Assembly: GCA_021018995.1 (NCBI GenBank)
Contig: CM037595.1
Location: 92,888,491-92,952,490 of the forward strand
From: Chloranthus sessilifolius
Taxonomy: Eukaryota > Streptophyta > Magnoliopsida > Chloranthales > Chloranthaceae
DNA length: 64,000 nt
Reading direction: 5' to 3'
In this document: one piece after another, positions 1-11,113 of the stretch
How the letters are laid out: each line of letters opens with the position of its first letter
Position numbering within the stretch: position 1 is the stretch's first letter
Notes under the pieces: model-generated
Seen by the model: only the letters and a program-made list of their open reading frames with translations
What the model was told of the DNA's origin: nothing
Database searches by the model: none
Program-made: the position numbers and the translations under genes

Positions 1-268
1 CTTATGATGTTTTCATATGTGAGTTAATATGCGGGGGTATTAGTGATGTAGGGGTGTTATTACCTAAGGCATGATATGCAAATTGCACATACATGCTATC
101 ACCTTTTATTACGAAAAATGAAAATTATGATTGTTATTAATCTTAATGTTCGATGTGTACTTTTGGTTCAATCAATACCTGCATTACATCTTAATTTATA
201 TATATCTAATTATGACTCAAGGGATTAAGTTTCTTGTAAGCACTGCAGTATAACAAAATCCGATTGAA

Positions 269-364
269 GTGAGAAGTAGGCAAAGGTTGGCTAGGGTGTT
301 TTGTTCCCTGTAAATGAAGCAATACGACGAAGTCCAGTTGTGAGAAGTAGGCAAAGGTTGGCTA
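269..364. repeat. short direct repeat
   Basis: About 25 bp (GTGAGAAGTAGGCAAAGG and the following TTGGCTA) occurs at 269-292 and again at 340-364. No coding potential is seen around it, and the 5' flank (1-450) holds nothing else that I recognise. Confidence 0.7.
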
Positions 365-449
365 AGACTTTCCTTGTAAGCGAAAACCAACAATGATGTC
401 AAATTGTTGCAAATAGTAGGTCTAGAAGCTATGTAGGCCTTTTGGATTT

Positions 450-2690
450 TAAGTATATCAATTGGGAAGAGCGCCTAGTTGATGGATGTTGTAAGGAGAA
501 GGAAGATTAATATAACATGCTTGCAGGAGAAAGTAAAAAAGAAGAGAAGGCTAAGTACCTAGTTGATGGGTTCAAGCTTTACTACTTGGGGAAGAATAAC
601 TCTCCTAATGACGTACGTATTGTAGTTGATAGAGATTTGGAGAATAAGATTGTTGAGTTTAAGAGAAAGAGCGATCAAATTATGATGGTTAAAGTTGTTT
701 TAGATAAAGTGATATTAAATGTCATTAGTGCTCATGAACCCCAAGTTGGACTATGTGAAAGCGTGGAAAGAGAATTTTGGCAAATGATGGATGAACTAGT
801 ATAAGGCATACCCTATAGTGAAAGCATAGTGATTGGAGGTGACTTTAATGGACACACAACGAGGATAGGAAACGGTTATGAAAGGATGTATGAAGGATAT
901 GGTTATTTATTTATTATTATTATTATTATTTATCATTATGGAGGATATGGTTTTGGTGAAAGGAATGAGATAAAGTAGATATCCTTGATTTTTGCAGTGG
1001 CTTTTGACCTTACAATAGCAAATATCTTTTTTAAGAAGAGAGAAGATGATGAGGTGTGAAATATGATCATATTTCACACCCTAAAACCTACATTTAGCTA
1101 TCCGATGAAGGCTATTTAATGACTATTGTGTAGTTTTAGTGGTTGCAGGTGTTCGTGATCGTTGGATCTTGTAGGAGCATAATTGAGCATAATTAAAGGC
1201 TACATGGGAGCATTGAACCATGAAGCCAACGGAAGCACCGAAAATCGTGAAGGAACCGATTGATTCAGTCAAAGATAAAGAGAACTAAATTTGTCGCATG
1301 CCAAAATCAATCGATTGAGATTCATATTTCAATCGAATGACTTTTTGACAACTATTTGGCGCTGAAGATTTGAATTTAAACTGAATCGATTGAAATATGA
1401 AAATCAATCGATTGATTTTTGAATTCAAATGAATCCGCCAAAACTCAGAATTTGAATTCAATCGATTGAATTCTACAATTCAATCGATTGACCCTTAAAT
1501 GGAAGTTTTCTTATCTGCACCCTATTTAAACAATGATATGTTTAGGGTTAGAGAGTTTTTTTTTACCTTTTCTTTTTGGGCTGAATTTTCTTATTGTTAT
1601 TGTGATTCCTTTAGCATTTTTAGCATAGTTTCCTTTCCTCTTTCAAGCATTGTTCTTCCATTTTCTTAGATCTAGATTTTAGATTAGTTTCAATTTTTGC
1701 ATCTGAGGAAGATTTACCCGCTTGGATTAAAGCTTTTGTGGATTTCTGTGGAGCATCTTGTACGGTATTTTAATGTTTATTTTGATTTGTCTTTCAATTA
1801 TGTTGTTCATTTCTAGCATGAGTAACTAAATCTTTTTGAGGTTGGGGATCTAATGAACCCCATCCAAGGTTTTTCATCTATAATGATGTAGATCTGTGAT
1901 TGGGATATTATTTTATCATAGATGCCTTGATCTTTAATGCCTTATTGCTCTTGCCGAATTAGTAAATTTCATTTGCCATCTAAGATAGGGGTGCTAGATA
2001 CACTCCCATGATCTCGGATCTGCAATAAGGAATCTACTCTGGGTTCTTTGTTGATAATATTTGCGGCATTAACTCATCGTCATTAGGAGTCTCTCTTTTA
2101 CAGTAGACATTTTGCCCTATTTTGCAGCATTAATTTACCGTCATTAGAAGTCCCTTTTACGATGAATGTTTTGCTTCATCTCTTTTACGACAGTTGGAAG
2201 AGCATATACTTAGAGTTGGTTTTGTGGATTAAGTGAAATATTTTCCGTAAATATTTGATTGAGTTCAATATTTATGTATATTGCATCCTATGATGGTATC
2301 GTATTTCAAACAATAGATTTATATTTCATAAATGGTAAACCAAGGATGGGAGGAGTTAGCATCCCGATCCTCTCTTTTATTCTTCATTTAATTCAATTTT
2401 ATTGCCTAGTCTTCATTTCTCATCAAACTCTCAGAAATCGGTAAACTAGTGTAGTGTATTGCTTTAGATCTATAGTGTCATTCTTTGGATTAATTGCTAT
2501 TTCCATTTCCTATAATTTTCTGACCAATCTTCGTGGGAACGATCTCGTACTCCGCCCCCATTAACTACAATCCGATTCGTGCGCTTGTGAGTTTTAAAAC
2601 ACATCGAAAAAATCACAACAGAAGAACATCTTATAACTTTCAAGAGATTGAACGATTACTCAAGGTCAAGTTTTTCATGGACGAATTGTC
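450..2690 (+). pseudogene. L1-type LINE endonuclease fragment, split by a solo LTR
   Basis: The 95-residue reading frame at 517-804, read with its flanks, matches the apurinic endonuclease domain of plant non-LTR retrotransposons. It shows a GFKLYYLGK segment, then INVISAHEPQVGL-like residues ending in FWQMMDEL, and downstream IGGDFNGH followed by GGYGFGERNE and FFKKRE. GDFNGH is the catalytic-core motif of this nuclease family. The frame has stops and an (ATT)n expansion near 906-932, so it is dead. The solo LTR at 1047-2620 interrupts it directly after KKRE. The LINE reading resumes at 2621 with EHLITFK, which is the residue order expected for the family. No reverse transcriptase part is present. 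The right edge, near 2690, is uncertain. Confidence 0.8.
1047..2620 (+). mobile_element. solo LTR (family A, copy 1)
   Basis: The segment starts TGATGAG and ends ATCACAACA, giving the TG...CA ends of an LTR. It is flanked by a perfect 5-bp target duplication, GAAGA at 1042-1046 and 2621-2625. A second copy of the same family lies at 13078-14969 in the opposite orientation. Both copies share a palindrome just inside the 5' end (GTGAAATATGATCATATTTC here) and a 3' block with GGGAACGATCTCGTACTCCG and GTGCGCTTG. No gag, pol, primer site or second LTR is next to it, so it is a solo LTR left by unequal recombination. Between 1300 and 1500 it carries repeated CAATCGATTG palindromes. The superfamily is not certain; Ty3/gypsy is my guess. 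Confidence 0.9.
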
Positions 2691-2903
2691 ATAAAATGTA
2701 TTTAGTTTGGTATTTTTTCAGTAGTTTTTTCTTGGACTTGATGGATTGTGGGCCGATCAGCGCAATGCTTATAAACATTCAGAAGTTTCTCTAATTCAAA
2801 TTGGTTCTTTTTCACTATGATTTTCTTAAAAAATTATCTGAGTCACTGATTGAAAGTTGTACATGATTTCTCAGTTGCTTGTTTCACTTGATTTAAAAAT
2901 TAG

Positions 2904-5900
2904 ATATTACTGGGTTGCAGAATGAAGATGGTTCTTTTTCGGGTGACATTTGGGGTGAAATTGATACCCGGTGAGTTTTTTCCTATCCTTCACTATTTTT
3001 TATGGGTCTTTCAGGTCATTCTAGGTATAAGTAGCTATATATATGTCCTATGTCCAAGTGTTCTGATGAAACTTTCATTTCTGTAGGTTTTCTTATTGTG
3101 CAATATGTTGTCTCTCAATATTGCATCGTTTGGATAAAATTAATGTGAAAAGGGCTGTAAACTATATTGTGAGCTGCAAAAATTGGGATGGAGGATTTGG
3201 ATGCACACCTGGAGCGGAGTCTCATGCAGGGCAGAGTGTGTACTCCTTTGCTATATATTTTTTCGTGGTCATCATCATCACCATCACCATCATCATCATC
3301 ATGAGCATCATTTTATTGGCCCATCTTCTTTGCTATGTGTTCAACATTCTTTATATTATGTAGGCTTTCGGTCTAGCCATTTTGGTACAGAAGTGTTATG
3401 ACTTATGAGCTGCTTCTAGACAATCTTACATAGGCATTTTTCTGATTATGAAGCCTTCTGAGGTCCATCAATCCCTTGACTTCAAACATTTCTAATTTTT
3501 CCCATTGTTTAAGGTTTATAGCTGTTACATTTTGAGCTTGTAGCTGTTACATTTTGAGACTAGAGTCTGGAGACATTCCGTTTGCACGGAGAGCTGTTAT
3601 CTTGGGAGTAGTTAAATTTTTTGGGCTGATACATGATCTTCCATACAATAGACAATCTTGGGAGTGAGTGGCTGTTACATTTTTGGGGTTACATATATGC
3701 TCTGTTATGCCAAGTATATTTAGTTACATGTGAAGGTTCCAACTTTTCTTTTTCGCTCTCATTTTGAGTTTTCCTAAAAATAAATTTCACTCCTGTTGGG
3801 TGTGGCACCATGTATCACATAACATTTGTAAAGGCTGTTGTTCATCTATTGTGTGCTATAATGTGTTGGGACTCTATATGCATATTTTAATGTTGATTCC
3901 TCTATCCGATTACTAATTTAACTTGTGAGTGCTTCTATTATCTTTATCGCATAGACACTAGCTGCAGCTTCAGTTTCCAACCTATGTTTAGGGAGTTTCC
4001 AATAGAAATCAGATCATTTAATACTGGTATAAACAGTATAGGTTAAATGCTTTGTACTCTTCTTTGAAAGATGCAAAAGGGAGGAGAGGGAGTTATCTAA
4101 CCACTTGGAAGAGGGGCACAGATTAGGTTAACTCCACTAAATCTAGGAAGAAACTACCGAACATATGATCCCCTCTTTGTCCATCAAGTGACTCTCCTAG
4201 AGGCCTTGGAAGAGATGAAGCGAAAAGGGCAGAGTTCAAATTCTGATAAACTGCTCAATGAAAATCTTGCATTGGAATATGCGAGGGTTTGGGTGTGTGG
4301 ATCAGGGATTAATTATGGAAGTGCGGAGAGAGCACAAAGCCTGATATGGTTCTTGTACAAGGCAAAAAAGCCACCTTTTGATAGTTCCACCACTAGATCA
4401 GTGTGGAGCGACTAAAATAATGAGTGGGACTTTCATAATACTAATGTTTTAGCAGGCAGAATCATGGTTCTCTGGAATCCTGTTGTGCCAGAAGAGAATG
4501 TGATGCAAAACACAGCTTCCTCTAATTACTCGTGATTAATAGAATGGAACAAAATAGGGAAATAGCCCAAAATAATTAGAAAATAGTAAGAGAACATAAT
4601 AGAATCAATTTCTGAAAATCCTTAAGGAGTGAAACTGCAGCAATATACCCATGCCAATGGTGCACCCCGACAGTTAATGCTATATGTCCGACCTGACCCA
4701 AAAACCCAACCCGACCTAATGCCAGACCCCAAAACCCTTTATTTTGCTTGATTTTATTTTTAAAATACTTGGGACATATGTAACAGTCCCCAACTAGTAA
4801 AAAGTGAAAATTTTAGACCATCTAAAATTCCATTCTAACCTAGTAAACCCTAAAAAAATGGATTTATTATCACCTTCTGTTGTTACTATTGAATTGAGTT
4901 TCCCATCCACAAAGCCCTCTTGATAGGGAGGGGCCAATCTGAATCAACCCTTCTATTCTCACCTGATTCAAATGGTGAAATGTACTTCGTCATTGCCTTG
5001 TCCCATCTATTTGTGATTGTCTTTGATTCTTATTTCTTTATTCATTTCTATTTAGGGTTGAACTCTATAGCTGCACAATCCTTCTTATCATTTCTAACTA
5101 CTCTCGAAGTCTTTAGTGGTCTTCCTCTTTTCCTCCTTGTGCTTCTATCATTTCAATCCTTTTGTACATGGACTTTCAAGTTTTTGATGGACATGCCCAA
5201 ACAATCACAGGTGATATTCTAAATTTTCTCTTTATTGGGGCTACCGTTAAATTTTCTCTAATGTACTCATTCTAATTTCACCCTTTCGTGTTACTCCATG
5301 GATTATCCTTAGTCATTTATATTATATTGAACCGTACTTAACACAAATTGTGAAATGTATGATTTATGTAATATTGTGTAAAAAAGTGACTTGCTTAGTT
5401 ACCATCAGCTGCGTACCCACATAGGGGCGAGCAGGGTCAACTGACCCCACTCAATTTCTGGCAAAAGAAAATTTTCTACTGAGTTGAAAACCCGAATCGT
5501 TTCTTAAAAGGGCTTGGTATTAGGTGCTTAACCAGAGTGATGATGTTCTTGGTATTCAGGACACTTTTGGGGAAGCAGCCATGTGGAACCTTATCATGTG
5601 CTCCTTTGGCTTTGACACTGAGGATCACAAGATCTATACTGTAAAAGATTGAATCAAAAGAAAATTTCAGTCATATGATTCAAAGCTGTCAAATGCCATC
5701 TAAAATTAATGGTACGTTGGATATATACATAGTATCCGTTAGTTTTTGATGATGTTTGACTGAGATGATGGAGATCATTTTTTTGTCCCAATGTTGTGTA
5801 GCAAAGATCTTTAGATCATGATTCACTTATCAAGCGGAACATATAATGATTCTACGTGGGTTACATCCCAAAAAGTGAATTGGGCACCAAGTCACTGGCA

Positions 5901-7526
5901 CTCACGCTGCATAATTAGTAATTCATTAAGATAAGAAACACAAACTCCGTCTTACCATACACTAGCTCATAGGGTTGATATATTAGCTCATAGAGTTAGT
6001 ATTATGCATCATGCTCTTAGTATTTGGATCACTTTTTAGGAGCTATGCCACGTGGAACCATCATGTATTCTTGTGATTTGATGTGACCTCAAGATCTATT
6101 GCGTAAAATATTAGAACGAAAAATAATCTATCGTCCGATTGCATGTTATCCATTACTTTTAAGATGGTTTGACTGCTTTGAATCAAATAGTTGATTTTCT
6201 TCCCAATCTTTTACAACAAAGATCTTTAATCATGGCACACCTATTGGACGGGGCAGATGTTGATTCCACATGGCACATGCCCAAAAAGTGATCCAAGTAC
6301 CAAGTCACCTGGCTCTTGTGCCGCTTACCTAATACTAAACTAATGTTTTAACTTCTATGCCAACCGTATCTTGCCCCCCATGGAAGAGGATCCTGGGTCC
6401 ACCAATGGTTACCATTAACCCGTGCATGGACTTGCTACCGCATTACTCTGTTGCAAGAGAATGTTACATGGGGGCATACCTAGAAACCCATACTTATACT
6501 AGTCTCCCATGTTTGAGCAATGTCTGCATTGGGTTAGTGGACTGATTTCTGATATGACTTGTGATTGACCAAATTAATTTCTCAGCCAGTAATATTCAGG
6601 TCTAATGATCTTCACTTTATGTCTGCAGTCTTTTGTTGTGTGGGTGCCCTTGCCATCACGGGTTCTTTAAATCATATCGATAGAGACCTTCTTGGATGGT
6701 GGTTATGTGAGCGACAAGTTAAATCTGGAGGACTAAATGGGCGCCCTGAGAAGCTTCCTGATGTGGGTATATTAGAAAATTGAACTTTTCTTTACTTTTG
6801 GAGCTCTCATCTTAATTGAGGCCCTTGGTATCCTTTCAGGTCTGCTATTCTTGGTGGGTTCTTTCTAGTCTAACTATGATAGACAAAGTGCATTGGATAG
6901 ACAAGAATAAGCTTGCTCGGTTCATCCTCGACTGTCAGGTTAAGTATTTGAACTCTGCTTTCAAAAAGATTTGGTACTTGCGGCTGACTTGGCAATGGCT
7001 GAAGCCGAATCAGCCCAGGCATGATTTGGTCTAGTGTTGCCCGATTTAGCTGAGTAGTTGTTTTCCAAATGTGTATCAGTTGAGTTGTGTGCTTGGTCTC
7101 CACCAACACCAACTCATCTGGGCCGTGTCGTTATTAAATCATGCATTTTGTACTTGAGTTTCAAACAGACCAGGTTCTAATGGATTCACATTTTCTATTC
7201 ATTATGAAAAATGCAGGACAAGGAAAATGGAGGTATTTCAGACAGGCCGGATGACGCTGTTGATGTTTTTCATACCTATTTTGGGGTTGCAGGTATAATA
7301 AGCTTGTATTTGTTGATTTGTGTCGAATCTTCGGCTGTTTAATGCTGTTCATTTGCAGCCTTAGTTTCATCACCAGTGATTAATAGAGATGTTTAATATT
7401 TTCTTAAAACTGTTTATTGGGTAATATGCAGGACTTTCACTTTTGGAATATCCAGGAATAAAAGCCATAGATCCAGCTTATGCTTTACCTGTTGATGTTG
7501 TCAATAGAATCTTTTGTGTTAGATAA
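2904..7526 (+). CDS. RGTB: Rab geranylgeranyltransferase (type II) beta subunit, 3' six exons
   Basis: This is the catalytic beta subunit of the heterodimeric enzyme that attaches geranylgeranyl groups to C-terminal cysteines of Rab GTPases in the cytosol, with the help of REP. Exons are 2904-2970, 3087-3235, 6629-6762, 6840-6938, 7217-7292 and 7432-7526. All have GT/AG borders and matching phases, and together they give 205 residues with no internal stop. The prenyltransferase repeats are plain: [49 protein letters not shown] and [13 protein letters not shown]. The zinc ligands expected for the family are present: Asp and Cys of DVCYSWW and His of FHTYFG. The family is about 310-320 residues long, so roughly the first 105-110 residues are missing. 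I found no earlier exon in 1-2900, so these should lie left of the window. The third intron shown is large (3.4 kb) and holds two foldback elements. The intact frame suggests a working gene. Confidence 0.93.
3270..3309. repeat. (CAT)n microsatellite
   Basis: Imperfect CAT/CAC triplets lie 34 bp inside the donor of the large RabGGTase intron. Read through, they would give a run of His codons, but this part is intronic. Confidence 0.85.
5510..5910. mobile_element. foldback miniature element, intronic
   Basis: The left part (TTGGTATTAGGTGCTTAACC and CACTTTTGGG) is roughly the inverse of the right part (CCCAAAAAGTGAATTGGGCACC). Inside are the recurring blocks of the dispersed family seen throughout the window: a CACAAGATCTATACTG-type block on one arm and a GATCTTTAGATCATG-type block on the other. 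The ends are approximate and no target duplication was resolved. Confidence 0.55.
5995..6340. mobile_element. foldback miniature element, intronic
   Basis: The ends are inverted: GTTAGTATTA at the left and TAATACTAAAC at the right. The next blocks are also inverted (TTTGGATCACTTTTTAGG and AAAAAGTGATCCAAGTACC). The interior carries the CTCAAGATCTATTG block of the dispersed family. It is a non-autonomous DNA element with no coding capacity. Confidence 0.65.
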
Positions 7527-7718
7527 AAATCGGTCTGACCAACTTCAGATTCTGTAGCACTGACCCTGTATTCGATTCATTCAAGGCGTTTTGTGCATAC
7601 TGAATGGCCCATCACCTTACTCATGGCGAAAGTCTGTTAATGACAAGTTGATCCGAACTTCAAACGTAGGCTGCGCTGAATCAAGTTAAAACCTCCAAAC
7701 CAGTTTCCGCATGATGGT

Positions 7719-7724
7719 AATAAA
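7719..7724 (+). terminator. candidate poly(A) signal of the RabGGTase gene
   Basis: An AATAAA hexamer lies about 190 bp after the stop codon at 7524-7526, a usual distance for a plant 3' UTR. It is based on motif and position only. Confidence 0.45.
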
Positions 7725-7984
7725 AAAAAATGGAAACATTGTGATTCTTTCTCTATTGAATTTTTAAAAAATAATTATAATATTTCGTGTATGACTCTTC
7801 TTGATGAATGAATGCCATATGCACTCGTGTTTTTTTTTTTTTTCGTAAATTTAAATTTTGAAGGGCAGTGAATTTCCAAATTCAGCTAGAACCCAATTTT
7901 GGCAACTAATTTTAGTCCCATGTTGGATGGGGTGGAAAAGCTCTCCTGTCTTTATATAATGTATATAAATGTAAGAAGATTTTA

Positions 7985-8248
7985 GGGCTCTTTAGAAAAC
8001 AATGCCTCAAAAATAAAATTTTTAGCAAAAAAGACCCGACCTCAAACGGTTTAGAAAAACGTGTTTTCACGGATTTTGGAACTTCAGAAAATCGTGAAAG
8101 CATTGCTTTAAAAAAATTTAAAAAGATGGTGCTTTCATGGTTTTCTGAAGTTCCAAAATCCGTGAAAGCTCCATTTTTCTAAAATGTTTGAGGTGAGGTA
8201 TTTGTTCGTAAAAAGTTTGTTTCTGAGGCGTGTTTCTCTAATTATCCC
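7985..8248. mobile_element. Mutator-like miniature foldback element
   Basis: This 264-bp element is flanked by a perfect 9-bp duplication, AAGATTTTA at 7976-7984 and 8249-8257. The two halves are inverted copies over almost the full length: CACGGATTTTGGAACTTCAG on the left pairs with CTGAAGTTCCAAAATCCGTG on the right. The tips (GGGCTCTTTAGA and TCTAATTATCCC) are inverted but diverged. A 9-bp duplication with long inverted arms is typical of Mutator-like elements. Confidence 0.88.
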
Positions 8249-8694
8249 AAGATTTTAACATATAAGGTTGGACCTTTCAAGGAACTTCATAATAGGGTGT
8301 GCAGTGCGGTAAGGTGAGGTCCTTTAGACCTAATTTTTTTATGGTCTAATGTAGATGACCAACTCTTTACAAATTATGCTATGACCGTCCACTTATTATG
8401 GCGAGTGGCACATATTTATGAGCAATTCAGGTCACCAAGATGGTAGTTTCAATATTGAATGGATATGAAGTGGTCATTCTATGCAATTTAAAATCGTTGA
8501 TAGTTCATTTGTTTCAGTGGATTAAATTTTTTGACAGTGCAAATCCTCCAATGACTTAATTTTTTTCCCAAGACTCATGCCAATGACGGACTGTTATTTT
8601 GTCAATTTTGATTGATTAAACATGTGTTCCACACGACTAAGAAGTAGATTGCAATAAGAATCGTTTCTCATTTTATATATTTATTATGGCTGTG

Positions 8695-9355
8695 TTTGGT
8701 ATTACTCTTTGAGAGAGTAGAAAAGAGCAGCAACTGCTCGTTGTTGTTGTAAAGAAATGTCGAGAGAGAAGGATTGGAAGAAAAAAAAAAGAGGTTGCTC
8801 TGTCAAATAGAAAAAAGAGAATGATTTTTCATGCTCTTTTACAGATAAATGTTTTTCATGTTTCAAAGAACAACCTCCCCTTTTTGAGTACCCTTAAATC
8901 CACCCACTAAATCTTTGAGTTCACCCACGCTGAAACATTGGAAACTGTTTATCATTACAATCATTCACATGATAGATCTTGAAATCATGGGCATAACATT
9001 AGTCATTCATTTTCTTATTTTATTTGGTACACACCTAAAAAAGTGACCTTAAAATCTATTTTGAGTCACTTTTTTGAGATGTATGCCATTTGAAATAAAA
9101 TACTGATCATCTGATGGTACACCCATGATCTCAAGATCCATCCTTTGAAAGATTGGGAGGATAAACAATCTCCATCGTCTGATTCAACGTAGTCAATGTA
9201 TTTCAACGTGGGTGAACCCAAAGATTCAGTGGGTGGATTTAAAGGTAATCCATTTTTTTTCTTCCTTCAATGATTCTCTCTCTCCCATATTCATTTGCAA
9301 TAACAAAGAGCAGTCTTTGCTTTTTCTACTCTTCCAAAGAGCAAAGCCTATCACA
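8695..9355. mobile_element. miniature inverted-repeat element with a second one nested inside
   Basis: The left arm (GGCTGTGTTTGGTATTACTC onward to about 8790) is the inverse of the right arm (about 9257-9355, GCTTTTTCTACTCTTCCAAAG). Between them sits a second inverted pair: 8890-8940 (TTAAATCCACCCACTAAATC) against 9195-9245 (ATTCAGTGGGTGGATTTAAA). The inner element contains the ATGATCTCAAGATCC block of the dispersed family. Another end of the outer family is at 38335-38440. The exact borders are uncertain. Confidence 0.65.
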
Positions 9356-9359
9356 TGCA

Positions 9360-10320
9360 TGCTAGATGTTATGGCGTGCTTAATTGTATCTTGTGAACAT
9401 CCAGTCCATCCATTGGAGCACAAATGTACCCAGATTTTTTTGCAAACATATCATATTTTTAAACGGTTCAAACCGTTACATAAGCGGTTAAAATGTCTTC
9501 AGGAATAATCACACCATAGGAAAGTTTACAGCCCCAGATGGTCTATTTATTCGGGGAAAATGGAAAACGACGGCGGAAATGACATATAGGGCGCATTTTT
9601 TTAATGACGTACGGAATCCTAAATTTCTTTGTGCTTCGACTAATCGCGTTTCAATAAAGTGTTATTTTCCTAGAGGTGTATTGAAAAATTTAAACAAATG
9701 TTTAATTTAATATATATCTCATATATTTTTTCATAATTTTTAATTATATTTTCTAATTGTTTATTTTTAGCTGTTAACCCAATTTCTTTCCAAATTTCCT
9801 GAATTTTAATTTTTTTTTCCAAATTCTAACCTTGCCAACTTATTTCCGAACCCCACCATGGTGACGATGGCCATAATACAAAAGAGGAGAATTCTTTTTT
9901 TGATTTTGTGTTTTCTAGGAATCATTATTTGAGTACCTTTATTTCCACACACCAATTCTTTTCCTCTTCTTCCATTTCTCTTTTTTTTTTTCCAGAGATT
10001 TTTCAAGAGGAATATATGAGTTTTAAAGTTTTATTTCTCTTCTTCTTTGGGTTTTATGGTTTCTTCTTTTTAGAAAAATTCATGAATTCTTTCTCTTCGG
10101 ATTTCAAAAGGTTTTGTAGGCTTCTTCTTTCTCCACATCGCCTGTGTAGGTATCGGCATCGGCGTCACCGTTATTATTGTTATTGAGCGACATTGCCGTC
10201 GTCGAGCGGGGAAGAAGATGCGGGTTTGTACTTTGAATTAGTCATTGTTTTTGTCTTCAATTTTTGTACAAAACGTTAGTTGGCAGGCAGATTATATTTA
10301 AAGACAATGTCGAATCTTAC
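9360..10320. other. AT-rich stretch without a recognised gene
   Basis: Open frames here are short and of low complexity (Phe/Ser-rich on one strand, Lys-rich on the other). I see no domain, splice-linked coding signal or repeat border. Confidence 0.5.
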
Positions 10321-10324
10321 GCAG

Positions 10325-10481
10325 CAGGCAAATATATGGAAAAAAAAAACTAGTTTTTAGGATTATTTTATGCTTCAAAAACCTGGTCAAAGTTATATAT
10401 ATATATACAGGCAAATATATGGAAAAAAAAACTAGTTTTTAGGATTATTTTATGCTTCAAAAACCTGATCAAAGTTATATT

Positions 10482-10542
<61 letters not shown>

Positions 10543-10575
10543 TTTAGGACTATTTTATGCTTCAAAACCCTAGCA
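10325..10575. repeat. 83-bp tandem duplication with partial third copy
   Basis: The unit starts CAGGCAAATATATGG and continues through CTAGTTTTTAGG and TTTATGCTTCAAAA. It occurs at 10325-10407 and 10408-about 10483, and its central part recurs at about 10540-10568. The third part is separated by the (TA)n tract at 10484-10539, so the TA expansion took place inside the array. Confidence 0.85.
10484..10539. repeat. (TA)n tract
   Basis: An uninterrupted TA dinucleotide run of about 28 units. Confidence 0.95.
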
Positions 10576-10584
10576 ACTACAAAA

Positions 10585-10751
10585 GAGGCATTAGCCCAGT
10601 TGGTACCCTCCCTCCATTGTGAGGGAGGAGGTCATGGGTTCGATACTCGTCGTACACGCTATTTTCCACCCTTGTCTTTACAAGGTGTGGGTTAGGTTCT
10701 ATTAGTTAACTTCTCGAGGTTGTCTCGGCTTAAATGGCCGTTTCATAAAAA

Positions 10752-10769
<18 letters not shown>
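10585..10769 (+). mobile_element. tRNA-derived SINE, copy 1
   Basis: The 5' region has a pol III box A-like block (TAGCCCAGTTGGTA) and, about 45 bp later, a box B-like block (GGGTTCGATACTC). The body then leads to a 23-bp poly(A) run at 10747-10769. A second copy with the same boxes and body lies at 51611-51852. The tRNA-like head and A-rich tail fit a SINE. A (TA)n run follows the tail directly. Confidence 0.8.

Positions 10770-10821
<52 letters not shown>
10769..10821. repeat. (TA)n tract after SINE tail
   Basis: A TA run that begins at the end of the SINE poly(A) tail. Confidence 0.95.
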
Positions 10822-10823
<2 letters not shown>

Positions 10824-10854
10824 AATCGGATGTACAAAAATACATACATGTGCA

Positions 10855-11060
10855 TTTTTATTGGGCCAGGCGGAAATGGCCTTATAGTATAACGGGCTGA
10901 TGGGCTTGAGCCTATATGCCCAAGCCAGCCCATTTATATAAGTGCGCTAGCCAAATATGGCCCATTTATTAAATAGGCATAAAGATGAAGCCCATATCCG
11001 GCCCATAGCAGGGCGGGTCAGGCTCAAGCCCATATCCCGCGGACCTGATTCTATGGACCA
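10855..11060. repeat. GGCCC/GGGCC-rich inverted repeat region
   Basis: Dense copies of GGGC and GCCC words (for example GGGCTTGAGCC and GGCTCAAGCCC) make this stretch self-complementary. Similar material recurs at 38980-39160 and 54160-54310. It resembles a hAT-like miniature element, but I resolved no ends here. Confidence 0.4.
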
Positions 11061-11078
11061 TCAGTTGAACTACACCCA

Positions 11079-11079
<1 letters not shown>

Positions 11080-11109
<30 letters not shown>
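11080..11109. repeat. (CT)n microsatellite
   Basis: An uninterrupted CT run of 15 units. Confidence 0.95.

Positions 11110-11113
<4 letters not shown>

Larger units (their letters stand above)
3236..6628 (+). other. 3.4-kb intron of the RabGGTase beta gene
   Basis: The intron runs from donor A|GTGTGT to acceptor GTCTGCAG|TC and splits the Ile codon that follows the SHAGQ segment. It begins with a (CAT)n-like tract at 3270-3309. It also carries an unrecognised open frame of 75 codons (4188-4415, [13 protein letters not shown]) that I do not match to any family, and two foldback elements between 5510 and 6340. The stretch 4430-5500 shows only AT-rich sequence with no feature that I recognise. 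Confidence 0.85.

Noticed and set aside
217..402. 61-codon open frame on the - strand
   Set aside because: It covers the short direct repeat and has no domain.
2259..2444. 61-codon open frame
   Set aside because: It lies inside the solo LTR and has no counterpart in copy 2.
3183..3401. open frame with a His run
   Set aside because: It is an out-of-frame reading of the RabGGTase exon running into the intronic (CAT)n tract.
10368..10933. Tyr/Ile-rich frames over TA tracts
   Set aside because: They are translations of (TA)n; the same holds for those near 20300, 21200-22000 and 53400.
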